From: a virus
Strand: one strand, 5' to 3'
Length of the DNA stretch: 64,000 nt
IMG/VR virus record: IMGVR_UViG_3300037189_012019
Span: 26,242 to 90,241 of that record
Below the pieces are notes generated by a model. The model saw nothing but the letters and a program-made list of their open reading frames with translations, made no database searches and was not told the origin of the DNA. A program made the translations under genes and the position numbers. Below are positions 41,496-49,129 of the stretch, in pieces (positions within the stretch are counted from its first letter, which is position 1; every line of letters begins with the position of its first letter).

Positions 41496-42479
41496 TTACC
41501 TTACCCAATACCAGATGACACCTGGACTTCCACAGTCTTGGAGATTGCTTAACCAAGGTGCTGGATCAAACCCACCATTGGGATTGCTGATTATTGTGCC
41601 CCACCATCCGCCACGGAATCCATCTGTAGTTAGCCAACCATAGTTAATACCAATACCTACCCAAGGCATACGTGCTTCCATGGCTTCTGACGTATAGTTC
41701 CATGTGTTACCATTGTAGCCCCAACGTGCCAATTCTGTAATGTTCTTACGCCAACCTGCTGTTCCTAAATCTGGATCGCCCAAACTACCTTCTTCAAGAG
41801 TTTGCACAAATGAATATGATTCGTTAGCAGTCCATGCACCACCAGCTGATCCATGTTCACGAGCACAAATCATAAAATCAAATCCTGACTCTGCACGTTT
41901 GATCTTGTCTGCCCAAGATAGAATACTGTAATTCTGTTCACTAGATCTATTTTCATAGGTGGCTAGTTGAGTAGGACAAGTAGTAGCGTTGCGACTAAAC
42001 ACTTGTTCTTCTGTCCAATTACAATAAGTATTTTGAACAACCAATGTCCAACCACCACCTAATGTAGTCATATCGCAATAGACTTGTACTGGGTTGCCGT
42101 TGTTAAAGTTATCATTACGAATCCAGTATACACCATCTTCGCTGTCTGGATAGTCTTGTTTTATTTGCCAAGCACTGGTGCTATATTCTTCTCTAGTCTT
42201 GCCATTAGGTACACCAAGTGCTAGATTACGTGCTATAAGTTCAGCACGTTCACGTGCTAATATAGCCACTTCATCTGTGCGTAGTGCTGCAATCAACGCC
42301 GAACGTTCACTTATATTCAGTGTTTCATAATAGTTTAATATAGTTTCCTGATTCACAATTTCTTCCTCTATATTCTGATAGTCACCATGAGGAACGGCTT
42401 GAAACACTGAACCATCTTGACTCGGTACCCACTTGATATCTTTAGTAAACTCTGTTCCGTTCCATACATAAAAGGGCAT
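41496..42479 (-). CDS. Fibrinogen-C-like virion/adhesin protein
   Basis: A 327-aa protein. Residues 1-25 form a small W-N-G-T-E-F beta motif, residues 35-95 a helical rod. The C-terminal part starts S-E-D-G-V-Y-W-I and contains V-Y-C-D-M-T-T-L-G-G-G-W-T-L-V, the hallmark of fibrinogen-related domains, with paired Cys. Such domains bind acetylated sugars. No signal peptide, so it is more likely a virion fibre or adhesin than a secreted lectin. It is in a minus-strand cassette with small membrane proteins. Confidence 0.8.
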   Translation of the reverse strand: MPFYVWNGTEFTKDIKWVPSQDGSVFQAVPHGDYQNIEEEIVNQETILNYYETLNISERSALIAALRTDEVAILARERAELIARNLALGVPNGKTREEYSTSAWQIKQDYPDSEDGVYWIRNDNFNNGNPVQVYCDMTTLGGGWTLVVQNTYCNWTEEQVFSRNATTCPTQLATYENRSSEQNYSILSWADKIKRAESGFDFMICAREHGSAGGAWTANESYSFVQTLEEGSLGDPDLGTAGWRKNITELARWGYNGNTWNYTSEAMEARMPWVGIGINYGWLTTDGFRGGWWGTIISNPNGGFDPAPWLSNLQDCGSPGVIWYWVR

Positions 42480-42488
42480 ATCAAATCC

Positions 42489-42656
42489 TTATCCATTTTC
42501 ATTTTTATACTTTTCGTTTAAAATTATATATTCTTCTGCTGCCCGTTTTGTTCTTAATCTTGCTACTAATCTACCACCACAATAAACAGAAAAATACCTA
42601 TTACCGTTGAAACCACGGTATTCTTGAATCAGGTAAGGATACTGTTTATTTTCCAC
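42489..42656 (-). CDS. 55-aa hypothetical protein (GTG start)
   Basis: A small reading frame with typical amino acid composition: Y-P-Y-L-I-Q-E-Y-R-G, then Y-F-S-V-Y-C-G-G-R-L-V-A-R-L and a basic A-A-E-E-Y helix. This looks like a compact beta-alpha unit, such as an AP2-like or single-strand-binding mini-domain. It begins with GTG; the upstream ribosome-binding site is weak. It fills an otherwise empty 215-bp gap in the minus-strand cassette. Confidence 0.45.
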   Translation of the reverse strand: MENKQYPYLIQEYRGFNGNRYFSVYCGGRLVARLRTKRAAEEYIILNEKYKNENG

Positions 42657-42694
42657 TTCATTATTCTACCACCAAATACTTAACAAATAGTTAA

Positions 42695-42931
42695 TTATTT
42701 CTTTTTACAAGTTTTTGGAGTTTTCTTTGGATCACACGCTTCAACTTTAGGTTTCTTTGGTGCTTTCTTATGAACTTTTGACTTGCAAAGTTCTGGATGA
42801 TTTACAGGATCACACTTTGAAAATTCTGTCTTTGGCTTATATGGTTCTTTTGCTTTTGCTTTTGGTTTTTCTGCAGCAAATGCACTTGTGCTAAATGCTA
42901 ACATTGTTGCTACTAAAATAATCTTCTTCAT
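42695..42931 (-). CDS. Secreted Lys/Pro-rich protein with two Cys-pair repeats
   Basis: A 78-aa protein with a Sec signal (residues 1-19, A-F-A-A end). The mature part is strongly basic and carries two copies of a C-D-P-x4-P-x-x-C-K unit (about residues 40-49 and 66-74), each likely a disulfide loop. It is preceded by a GGAG site. It could bind peptidoglycan or lipopolysaccharide by charge. No family was recognised. Confidence 0.65.
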   Translation of the reverse strand: MKKIILVATMLAFSTSAFAAEKPKAKAKEPYKPKTEFSKCDPVNHPELCKSKVHKKAPKKPKVEACDPKKTPKTCKKK

Positions 42932-42947
42932 TTTTTTCTCCGAAACT

Positions 42948-43427
42948 TTAATAAATTATATTATTACTTGAGTCATCAACAGGTAATTCGTGTTGTAGAT
43001 CATCAAAAGGTATATGATCAATACCAATACAAGCACATCTTGGTTCTAGTTCTGGTACCCATCCACCCTCTTCAATACCTTTCCACTCTCTAGGATCAGT
43101 AGTAATTACTACCACTTCATCATTATCATCAATAATTACACCATCACCTGGTTCATCTATAGGAAACTCATCAATGGCTTCTAATTTATTAATTGGTTTA
43201 CCAATAATTTTACCAGTTAGTTTACCTTTTGCTACTTTATCAATATTTGGCTTGTGTTCTTTTACTTTATTATGGTCTGATAAAACAGCAACACTTTCAA
43301 ATGCTATATTATTTGCTCCTGATGGTGTTAAATTATAAACATTATGTGGTGATAAATTCATTATATTATTACCTGCAAATGCAGAAGTAGAAAATAGTGT
43401 TAGAAGTAATATAGTTGTCTTTTTCAT
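42948..43427 (-). CDS. Secreted acidic protein, unknown
   Basis: A 159-aa protein with a Sec signal (residues 1-18, A-F-A-G). The mature part has a K-G-K-L-T-G-K-I-I-G-K turn region, followed by a very acidic stretch (D-D-N-D-E type) and a C-A-C motif near residue 132. Its ATG overlaps the stop of the membrane protein upstream by one base. A periplasmic location beside the basic Cys-repeat protein suggests a possible pair of opposite charge. Confidence 0.6.
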   Translation of the reverse strand: MKKTTILLLTLFSTSAFAGNNIMNLSPHNVYNLTPSGANNIAFESVAVLSDHNKVKEHKPNIDKVAKGKLTGKIIGKPINKLEAIDEFPIDEPGDGVIIDDNDEVVVITTDPREWKGIEEGGWVPELEPRCACIGIDHIPFDDLQHELPVDDSSNNIIY

Positions 43428-43705
43428 TAATCTCTCCTTGCATCATTTTTACCGTCTGCACGTGCAATACGGTCAAGATCGGGACGAACACCAAGAGCAT
43501 TACTCATAAGTGTATCAATTCTTATAACATCGTGGTTCATTGTTTTTACACGATTATCAAGTGCCATAATGATACCCTTGATACCATTAACACTGCCAGT
43601 AACACCAGCTAATATAAATTTTAAGGTTAAAAAAACAAAATAACCGCCTGCACAGGCGGCTGCAATAGGAAATCCAACTTCACCAACTAATTTGAAAAAA
43701 TCCAT
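43427..43705 (-). CDS. One-TM membrane protein (holin-like, paralogue B)
   Basis: A 92-aa protein: V-G-F-P-I-A-A-A-C-A-G-G-Y-F-V-F membrane segment (about 9-35), then I-M-A-L-D-N-R-V-K-T-M-N-H-D-V-I-R and a polar tail. It is a paralogue of 41122-41493 but without the long C-terminal helix. It follows the 46-aa membrane protein gene after one base. Confidence 0.6.
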   Translation of the reverse strand: MDFFKLVGEVGFPIAAACAGGYFVFLTLKFILAGVTGSVNGIKGIIMALDNRVKTMNHDVIRIDTLMSNALGVRPDLDRIARADGKNDARRD

Positions 43706-43706
43706 T

Positions 43707-43847
43707 TCATTGACCTATCATTCTTATAATTGATTCTAATAATATCACACCAACAAGTGAGCCAAGAACTACTCCTGACCAAGTATAAACACAACTAAAA
43801 TAATTTGGCATATACTTTCTAATAAGTTGCCACTCTTGCGTGGTCAT
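43707..43847 (-). CDS. 46-aa small membrane protein
   Basis: A single membrane helix (G-V-V-L-G-S-L-V-G-V-I-L-L) in the second half, with Trp and Arg/Lys before it. A TTGGAG site precedes the ATG by 7 bp, and a late promoter lies 25 bp upstream. It heads the minus-strand cassette running down to 40856. Size fits a pinholin or antiholin-type protein. Confidence 0.6.
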   Translation of the reverse strand: MTTQEWQLIRKYMPNYFSCVYTWSGVVLGSLVGVILLESIIRMIGQ

Positions 43848-43871
43848 GTTGGCTCCAAGAATACCTGTATA

Positions 43872-43879
43872 TATTTACC
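43872..43879 (-). promoter_or_regulatory. Late promoter of minus-strand membrane cassette
   Basis: GGTAAATA on the minus strand, 25 bp before the 46-aa gene. Confidence 0.5.
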
Positions 43880-43899
43880 AAAAATATGTAAAAAATAGC

Positions 43900-43927
43900 T
43901 TGACAAATACCTGAACTATGGTATATT
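43900..43927 (+). promoter_or_regulatory. Sigma70-type promoter of dexA-like gene
   Basis: TTGACA, 16-bp spacer, TATATT. The ATG at 43934 lies at the expected transcription start, predicting a leaderless mRNA. Confidence 0.7.
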
Positions 43928-43933
43928 TGGACT

Positions 43934-44482
43934 ATGAAACATCGTGACATTATGATTGATATTGAAACACTTGGTAATACTCCAAAAGCCACGGTGTTAA
44001 CCATTGCTGGCGTAACTTTTGACCGCTATGCTGATTACAGAACTATTGCTGACCCAAGAGATTTAGACTATTTTTATTGTCGTGTTGAAGTAGATAATCA
44101 AAATCGTGAAATAAACGATGATACAGTTCAATGGTGGGCTGAACAAGCAAAAGAAACCCGTGATGAAGCATTTCATCCTGATGATAGATTGCCACTTCGT
44201 GATGCAATGATTGCATTGAATAGTTGGGCAAGTGGAACAGACCGTTATTGGGCAAATGGTGCTGGCTTTGATTATGTAATTTTAGAAGATTGTAATCGTG
44301 AACTTGGATTACAAAGTCCATGGAAGTTCTGGCAAGTTTTAGATGCAAGAACCATTTATAAGATGGTTCCAGAACATTTTATACCTGGTAATAGTAAACA
44401 TCATGCGCTTTGGGATTGTCTTAATCAAATCCAAAGATTGACTGAATGTTTTGAAAAATTAGGAAGATATCCTAATAAATAA
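43934..44482 (+). CDS. dexA: DexA/DnaQ-like 3'-5' exonuclease
   Basis: A 182-aa DEDD exonuclease: M-I-D-I-E-T-L-G (Exo I Asp/Glu), G-F-D-Y-V-I-L-E (Exo II) and K-H-H-A-L-W-D-C (Exo III, H-x4-D). T4 DexA is similar in size and order and degrades DNA from 3' ends. Likely role in host DNA breakdown or repair. It has its own sigma70 promoter, so it is probably early. Confidence 0.85.
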   Translation: MKHRDIMIDIETLGNTPKATVLTIAGVTFDRYADYRTIADPRDLDYFYCRVEVDNQNREINDDTVQWWAEQAKETRDEAFHPDDRLPLRDAMIALNSWASGTDRYWANGAGFDYVILEDCNRELGLQSPWKFWQVLDARTIYKMVPEHFIPGNSKHHALWDCLNQIQRLTECFEKLGRYPNK

Positions 44483-44512
44483 TTTCTTAAATTGTCTTTA
44501 TAGGAGAAAAGA

Positions 44513-44875
44513 ATGAACAAGACATGGGGTTATCATTTGTTGCTTGACTGCACTGCGGGTGACAAAGAACTTATTGGTTCAAAAGAAAACATCTACAATT
44601 TCATCAAGGAATTGGTTATAGCAATTGATATGGTTGCATTTGGTGAACCATGGATTGAACGTTTTGCTACTCATTCAGCAGATAAAGCTGGTATTTCATT
44701 TTGCCAGATGATTGAGACATCAAACATCACTGGACATTTCTGTGATAATGATGGTAACTTCTATATTGATGTATTTTCATGCAAGCCATTTGTTAATGAA
44801 ACAGTAATTGAAACTGTTGACAAATACTTTAAACCACAAAAGGTTCGTATGCATTACATCAGTCGTGATGCTTAA
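44513..44875 (+). CDS. speD: AdoMet decarboxylase-like proenzyme
   Basis: A 120-aa protein of the SpeD/SpeH fold: G-Y-H-L-L-L-D-C start, G-I-S (Ser62), T-S-N-I-T-G-H (Ser70, His75) and V-F-S-C-K (Cys90). Relative spacings equal those of Ser55, Ser63, His68 and Cys83 in the Thermotoga enzyme, so self-cleavage at Ser70 to a pyruvoyl group is plausible. The usual E-S-H is T-S-N here. The product would be decarboxylated SAM for spermidine, although phage SpeD relatives with arginine or ornithine decarboxylase activity are known. GGAGAAAAG site. Confidence 0.82.
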   Translation: MNKTWGYHLLLDCTAGDKELIGSKENIYNFIKELVIAIDMVAFGEPWIERFATHSADKAGISFCQMIETSNITGHFCDNDGNFYIDVFSCKPFVNETVIETVDKYFKPQKVRMHYISRDA

Positions 44876-46224
44876 CCTTTACCAATTTTAAAAACAAATT
44901 TACCCTTGATGCCGGTACTCATATAAGTTTTACCGGCCTCAAGTTTAATTGAACCTTCAAATTTTGGTGGATATACACTTCTAAATCCTGTAATTTGAAC
45001 ATCATTGCCAGATGCTTTAGCATCAGTATAAACTTGTATGATACTTGCTTGATTTAAGAAAGCACGACACGCTTCTTCAAATCTTTTATCTTTATTAATT
45101 TCTTCTGCAACTTTTTTTGCGCAATTTGCTAATAATACATATCCAATATTGAAACCAGGTGTATCGCTTTCACTTTTATAAGCAATAAACAATCTTTGAG
45201 CATTTTCACTCATTTCTTCTGGTTTATTTGTTTTATTATCAATATGATGTAATATTTCATCTTTTAAATATTTGTCAATGATGCCTAATTGTTCACCAAG
45301 AACAAGCGGACCTAATTTTTGACCGTTATCTGCAATAATTCTAACAACGTCTACTGCATACTTGTATTTTTTTGCAAGAGAAACATTTTCTTGTTTGTTC
45401 ATTGCATTCCATATATTAATAATACTTGCATCTGCACCTTTATTACCTTTAGTGCTTATTCCTAAAATTTCACCACTTGGAGCAATAAATTCACTATCAA
45501 CAAGATTATTATTTTTATTTTGTGGAAATCTTATAGCACAACTACTATATTCTGTTTTTAAAATATCTTTTTTAGCATTAATTGCATTTGTATCATTGAT
45601 AACTTCACTAATGAGGGCAAGGGGTGTTATAATTTCACCAAGATGATCACGAACACTAGTTAGTTTATCACCTAATCCTTTAAATACAACAACTTTTGAA
45701 CCTGCACTAACCATCTGCAATCCTTCCATAATTTCAGGACTTGCACCATTATTTGAAATAGTTTGTAGCAGTTCTTCGGAACTATTAAATGTTTTTTCAG
45801 TTTTAATCAAATCTTGTGGGGTCATACCACTTTTTGCTTTTGTAGCAGTTTTACTACTCCATACCCAACCTTGTGGTAATTGATCATTTTTCCAAGTAGA
45901 ATCTACATTTGCTGGCACAACGTTATACCATCTACCCCATAGCATTTTACTGCCATCATCACTATCCATATAAACTATAGCAAAAGCATTGGTATTTTGT
46001 TTTTCAGCATTAACCCAACTAATTTTTGAACCTTCTCTTGCTTCAATACGATTTATTTCTATTAAAGCAGTAGGATGATCTTTATAAGCATCATTTGTTT
46101 TAGTATTTGGAAACATTTCAGCATGATTAAACGTTGCTGTTTGACCATTGTCATTTATATACAGATCGCCCTTTTTACGACCAAACATGCCTCTAGACTC
46201 TGAAATAAACTGCGAGGCTCTCAT
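44872..46224 (-). CDS. Capsid-targeted internal protein, 450 aa
   Basis: The N-terminus M-R-A-S-Q-F-I-S-E-S resembles the T4 capsid-targeting sequence (as in internal proteins, ending I-x-E before a small residue), with predicted prohead-protease cleavage after Glu9. The rest is mixed alpha/beta with no recognised domain; a D-S-E-F-I-A-P-S-G-E-I-L-G-I-S block stands out. It is coupled by ATGA overlap to the next capsid-targeted gene. It would be packed in the head and possibly injected with DNA. Confidence 0.6.
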   Translation of the reverse strand: MRASQFISESRGMFGRKKGDLYINDNGQTATFNHAEMFPNTKTNDAYKDHPTALIEINRIEAREGSKISWVNAEKQNTNAFAIVYMDSDDGSKMLWGRWYNVVPANVDSTWKNDQLPQGWVWSSKTATKAKSGMTPQDLIKTEKTFNSSEELLQTISNNGASPEIMEGLQMVSAGSKVVVFKGLGDKLTSVRDHLGEIITPLALISEVINDTNAINAKKDILKTEYSSCAIRFPQNKNNNLVDSEFIAPSGEILGISTKGNKGADASIINIWNAMNKQENVSLAKKYKYAVDVVRIIADNGQKLGPLVLGEQLGIIDKYLKDEILHHIDNKTNKPEEMSENAQRLFIAYKSESDTPGFNIGYVLLANCAKKVAEEINKDKRFEEACRAFLNQASIIQVYTDAKASGNDVQITGFRSVYPPKFEGSIKLEAGKTYMSTGIKGKFVFKIGKG

Positions 46225-46934
46225 TTAAGTTCTTCCCAATTTGGATCAGCACGTAGAGTTGCGAGAAGTTTATCTGCATCTGCACGTGGAAGTTTTTTAA
46301 GAATGCTTTCTACACTACCCAAGTCAGCGGCAGTTGCGGAATTGCCAAGTAATACTTTAGCAACTGTTTCAATATCATTACTTACAAGTTCACCTTTTTT
46401 ACCATCTGGTGTGCGTTTAAACAACCCTTGCCATGGGCTAAACATATAACCTTTGGCCTTAGCGATTGCTCCCATGGTCAGAACTTTGTTCTTACCTTTG
46501 AATGGGCTATTTTGTGGAATATTATGAGTATGAAACTTGGCAATTGCATCTGCTTGTGGTGTTACCATAATATCAGCTTGCACACCCATATTGGCTACAG
46601 GAACCAACACATGCACAATTATTCCACTTTGTGCAGTTTGAAATCCAAGATTCTTAAGATATTCTGCTAATTTCTTACGTGCTTCCTTGGCATCATTGGT
46701 TTTAAAGAAAGCCTTAACAGCATCTTCATCTGTCATAACATCAAAATCGTTACTGATTTTACCCTTGACAGGATTTGCACCACTACCAACTGGCGTAACT
46801 TTAAGTCTTGCACCACTTAGCGCATCATTAATTATCTTTAATACTTGTGGAACAACAGCCTGATCATAGGATGTTGTTCCCTTAAACATATTTCCACCTT
46901 CGAGAATTATTGGTTTGAATTGTGTAAAACGCAT
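46221..46934 (-). CDS. Capsid-targeted nucleotidyltransferase-like protein
   Basis: A 237-aa protein. N-terminus M-R-F-T-Q-F-K-P-I-I-L-E-G has an I-L-E cleavage site typical of T4 capsid-targeting peptides. After it, V-G-S-G-A-N-P and N-D-F-D-V-M resemble the G-S-x(n)-D-x-D nucleotidyltransferase motif, and V-Q-A-D-I-M could give the third Asp. Substrate is unknown (NMP transfer to RNA, protein or antibiotic). Late promoter CATAAATA is 5 bp upstream of the ATG. Confidence 0.65.
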   Translation of the reverse strand: MRFTQFKPIILEGGNMFKGTTSYDQAVVPQVLKIINDALSGARLKVTPVGSGANPVKGKISNDFDVMTDEDAVKAFFKTNDAKEARKKLAEYLKNLGFQTAQSGIIVHVLVPVANMGVQADIMVTPQADAIAKFHTHNIPQNSPFKGKNKVLTMGAIAKAKGYMFSPWQGLFKRTPDGKKGELVSNDIETVAKVLLGNSATAADLGSVESILKKLPRADADKLLATLRADPNWEELK

Positions 46935-46939
46935 ACAGA

Positions 46940-46947
46940 TATTTATG
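46940..46947 (-). promoter_or_regulatory. Late promoter, minus strand
   Basis: CATAAATA, 5 bp before the ATG at 46934; no Shine-Dalgarno. Confidence 0.55.
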
Positions 46948-46955
46948 GAATATTA

Positions 46956-47852
46956 TTAAGCGTTAACTTTTGCAGCAATTGGTTTTACAAACTTACCAGT
47001 TGCACTACCGCCATATGATGTAATTTTCTTTTCATCATCTTTTGGTTTTTCAAGTTCTTTTGGTTTTTGTGGTTCTTTTTTTTCTTTATCTACCCTGTCT
47101 TGAGTTGCGTTTCTCTGGTCAAGTTGTTGAGGGGATAAATCAGGAAGTTTTTTATCAAGATAGTTTTTACCTGTAAATCTTGCTACTTGTCCTGCATTAT
47201 TTGCAAATCGTTTTACTGACTGTCCAAGTGCCGTTGCCCAATTTGGTGGTAGCGGTTTTAAATTTGCGATAGGTTCAAAATAACGTGTGCCACCAATATT
47301 CATATAAGCCTCATTTGATAATTGCATAAACGCTTCTTCAAATGGTTCATTCTTCATCATTTGACCAAAAAAACTGTCTACATTGGTGCCATGTGATGCC
47401 AGTATGTTTTCTAATTTTCTTACTTCAAGTGGTCTTCCAAGTAGGTATTCAAATACCTTGTAATATTCATTAGTAGTTTTGCTGCTCATAGTTGCTATTT
47501 TTTTTAATGCATTTACTGCATCACGTTCAGTTGCAAAACCTTGTTCTTTATAAAGAGGTCTTACCAATCTATGTAAAGCATCATATTCTGAGTTAGTAAA
47601 AGCACTTATAGCGTGTTCTCCGTGTACTCCCACCCTGCCATATTCACTGCCTACGGTGTCTAGTACAATTGGATGTACATTTTTAAAAAGATCGTCTAAT
47701 ATTTCAATTTGTGATTTAGGAACTGCCTTTAATATTTTTGCAACAGCATTTTGTGGCATTGCAGTAGATGCAGCAATGCTTGCTAATCCTTTAAGAAATC
47801 CACGACGACTTACATCAGTTGGTGCTTCAACAATAATTTCACTAATTCGCAT
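46956..47852 (-). CDS. Capsid-targeted protein with embedded Tat signal
   Basis: A 298-aa protein. The N-terminus M-R-I-S-E-I-I-V-E fits a capsid-targeting peptide with cleavage after Glu9, directly before A-P-T-D-V. A consensus twin-arginine motif S-R-R-G-F-L-K follows at residues 15-21, then a weakly hydrophobic Ala/Ser stretch ending near A-V-A. The mature region is helical with no recognised domain; the C-terminus is Lys/Pro/Glu-rich. After proteolysis the Tat signal would be N-terminal. Late promoter AATAAATA 5 bp upstream. Confidence 0.65.
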   Translation of the reverse strand: MRISEIIVEAPTDVSRRGFLKGLASIAASTAMPQNAVAKILKAVPKSQIEILDDLFKNVHPIVLDTVGSEYGRVGVHGEHAISAFTNSEYDALHRLVRPLYKEQGFATERDAVNALKKIATMSSKTTNEYYKVFEYLLGRPLEVRKLENILASHGTNVDSFFGQMMKNEPFEEAFMQLSNEAYMNIGGTRYFEPIANLKPLPPNWATALGQSVKRFANNAGQVARFTGKNYLDKKLPDLSPQQLDQRNATQDRVDKEKKEPQKPKELEKPKDDEKKITSYGGSATGKFVKPIAAKVNA

Positions 47853-47857
47853 GTAGA

Positions 47858-47865
47858 TATTTATT
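47858..47865 (-). promoter_or_regulatory. Late promoter, minus strand
   Basis: AATAAATA, 5 bp before the ATG at 47852, overlapping the stop of the upstream methyltransferase gene. Confidence 0.55.
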
Positions 47866-49075
47866 GTATCTGGATACTTGGAAAGTATCTTACAAATACA
47901 TCACCACTATTATTACGAACCTTTTTAAGACGATCTACAATTTCATCAAAAAAGTTCCATGCAAGCGGCACAAAACAAATGTCTACACCAACATACTTCT
48001 GTAAGTGTTCAATAGGAACAACAGGAATACTCATACCAGGTGTATATTTGTGTTGCTTTAATGGATTATCATCTATAATAAAATCAAGTGATATATTACC
48101 AAAGTTCAATAGCGTATTACCTTTGGCTGGCGCACCATAACCTACAATCACACGATTGTGTGCTTTGCGCTGTGCATCTAACACAATGCTTAAATCATTA
48201 ACTGTACGTTTAGCACCATCTGCCCAATTCTGATAGGTTTTGTAATTATATAATCCTTGGATACGTTCCCAATCCATATAACCCTTGACACGTGCAGGAC
48301 ATTCATCATCTATGCTGAACACAAAGATATTACTACCACCGTGAATTGTACCCTTTACTACATCAATAAGGTGTAGTCCAACATGGTTAGCAAGGGTATT
48401 AAGGCTACTAATGCTAAAGAAATTTCTATGTTCATGATAGATTGTATCAAATTCATTATTTTGAATCATATCACTTTGACTATTCTGTATGAACAACAGT
48501 GTGTTAGGGTTCATCACAGATTTGCAAAGTTCAAGGAATTGTTGTGGATTGTCTTGATGCGCAAAAACATTTTGTGCGTATATAATATCTACTGGACGCT
48601 TGAGTTTATCCAAAGCATGTTGAGATAAAAAGTCACAAATAATGTTATGATTTTTGCTGCTGATTGGATAAATGTTTTCCGCAGGATCAATGCCCCACGT
48701 TTCTAATCCATATTTCTTAAAATAGTTTAACTGTGTGCCATCATTACAGCCAATTTCAAGCACACGCTTTGGCGGAACATCTTGAAAATATTCCATAACA
48801 AATGCAGCAAACCACTTAAAATATTCTTGCATAGTAAGTGATGTTCCACTTACATATACATAATCTTTAAAAATTATATTAGCATCAACTGCATGGGTTA
48901 ATTGCAGATGATGGCAATGTGGACAGTAATTTACAGCAAGTGGATATGTTTCTTCACGTTCTATTGCTGTTGCCTTGAAACTATTGGCAAGAGGTTGAGA
49001 ACCTAAATCTAATGTAAGTTTGAGGTCATTACTATCACAGCAAAGACATTTACGAAGTGGTTTGCAATTATTCAT
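47861..49075 (-). CDS. Sugar C-methyltransferase (NovU/TylCIII-type)
   Basis: A 404-aa protein with the three-part architecture of deoxysugar C-methyltransferases. An N-terminal zinc domain (C-L-C-C and C-P-H-C-H-H) is followed by a SAM domain with V-L-E-I-G-C-N-D-G and a C-terminal domain with G-Y-G-A-P-A-K-G-N-T-L-L-N. The substrates are 4-keto-6-deoxy NDP-sugars, which fits the dehydratase at 29.5 kb; MetK supplies SAM. No promoter is evident in the 54-bp upstream gap. Confidence 0.85.
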   Translation of the reverse strand: MNNCKPLRKCLCCDSNDLKLTLDLGSQPLANSFKATAIEREETYPLAVNYCPHCHHLQLTHAVDANIIFKDYVYVSGTSLTMQEYFKWFAAFVMEYFQDVPPKRVLEIGCNDGTQLNYFKKYGLETWGIDPAENIYPISSKNHNIICDFLSQHALDKLKRPVDIIYAQNVFAHQDNPQQFLELCKSVMNPNTLLFIQNSQSDMIQNNEFDTIYHEHRNFFSISSLNTLANHVGLHLIDVVKGTIHGGSNIFVFSIDDECPARVKGYMDWERIQGLYNYKTYQNWADGAKRTVNDLSIVLDAQRKAHNRVIVGYGAPAKGNTLLNFGNISLDFIIDDNPLKQHKYTPGMSIPVVPIEHLQKYVGVDICFVPLAWNFFDEIVDRLKKVRNNSGDVFVRYFPSIQIQ

Positions 49076-49129
49076 AAAGGTAATTATATAATATTGTAAC
49101 TGTAAATAAAAGTTTTAATTTTTTTATTT

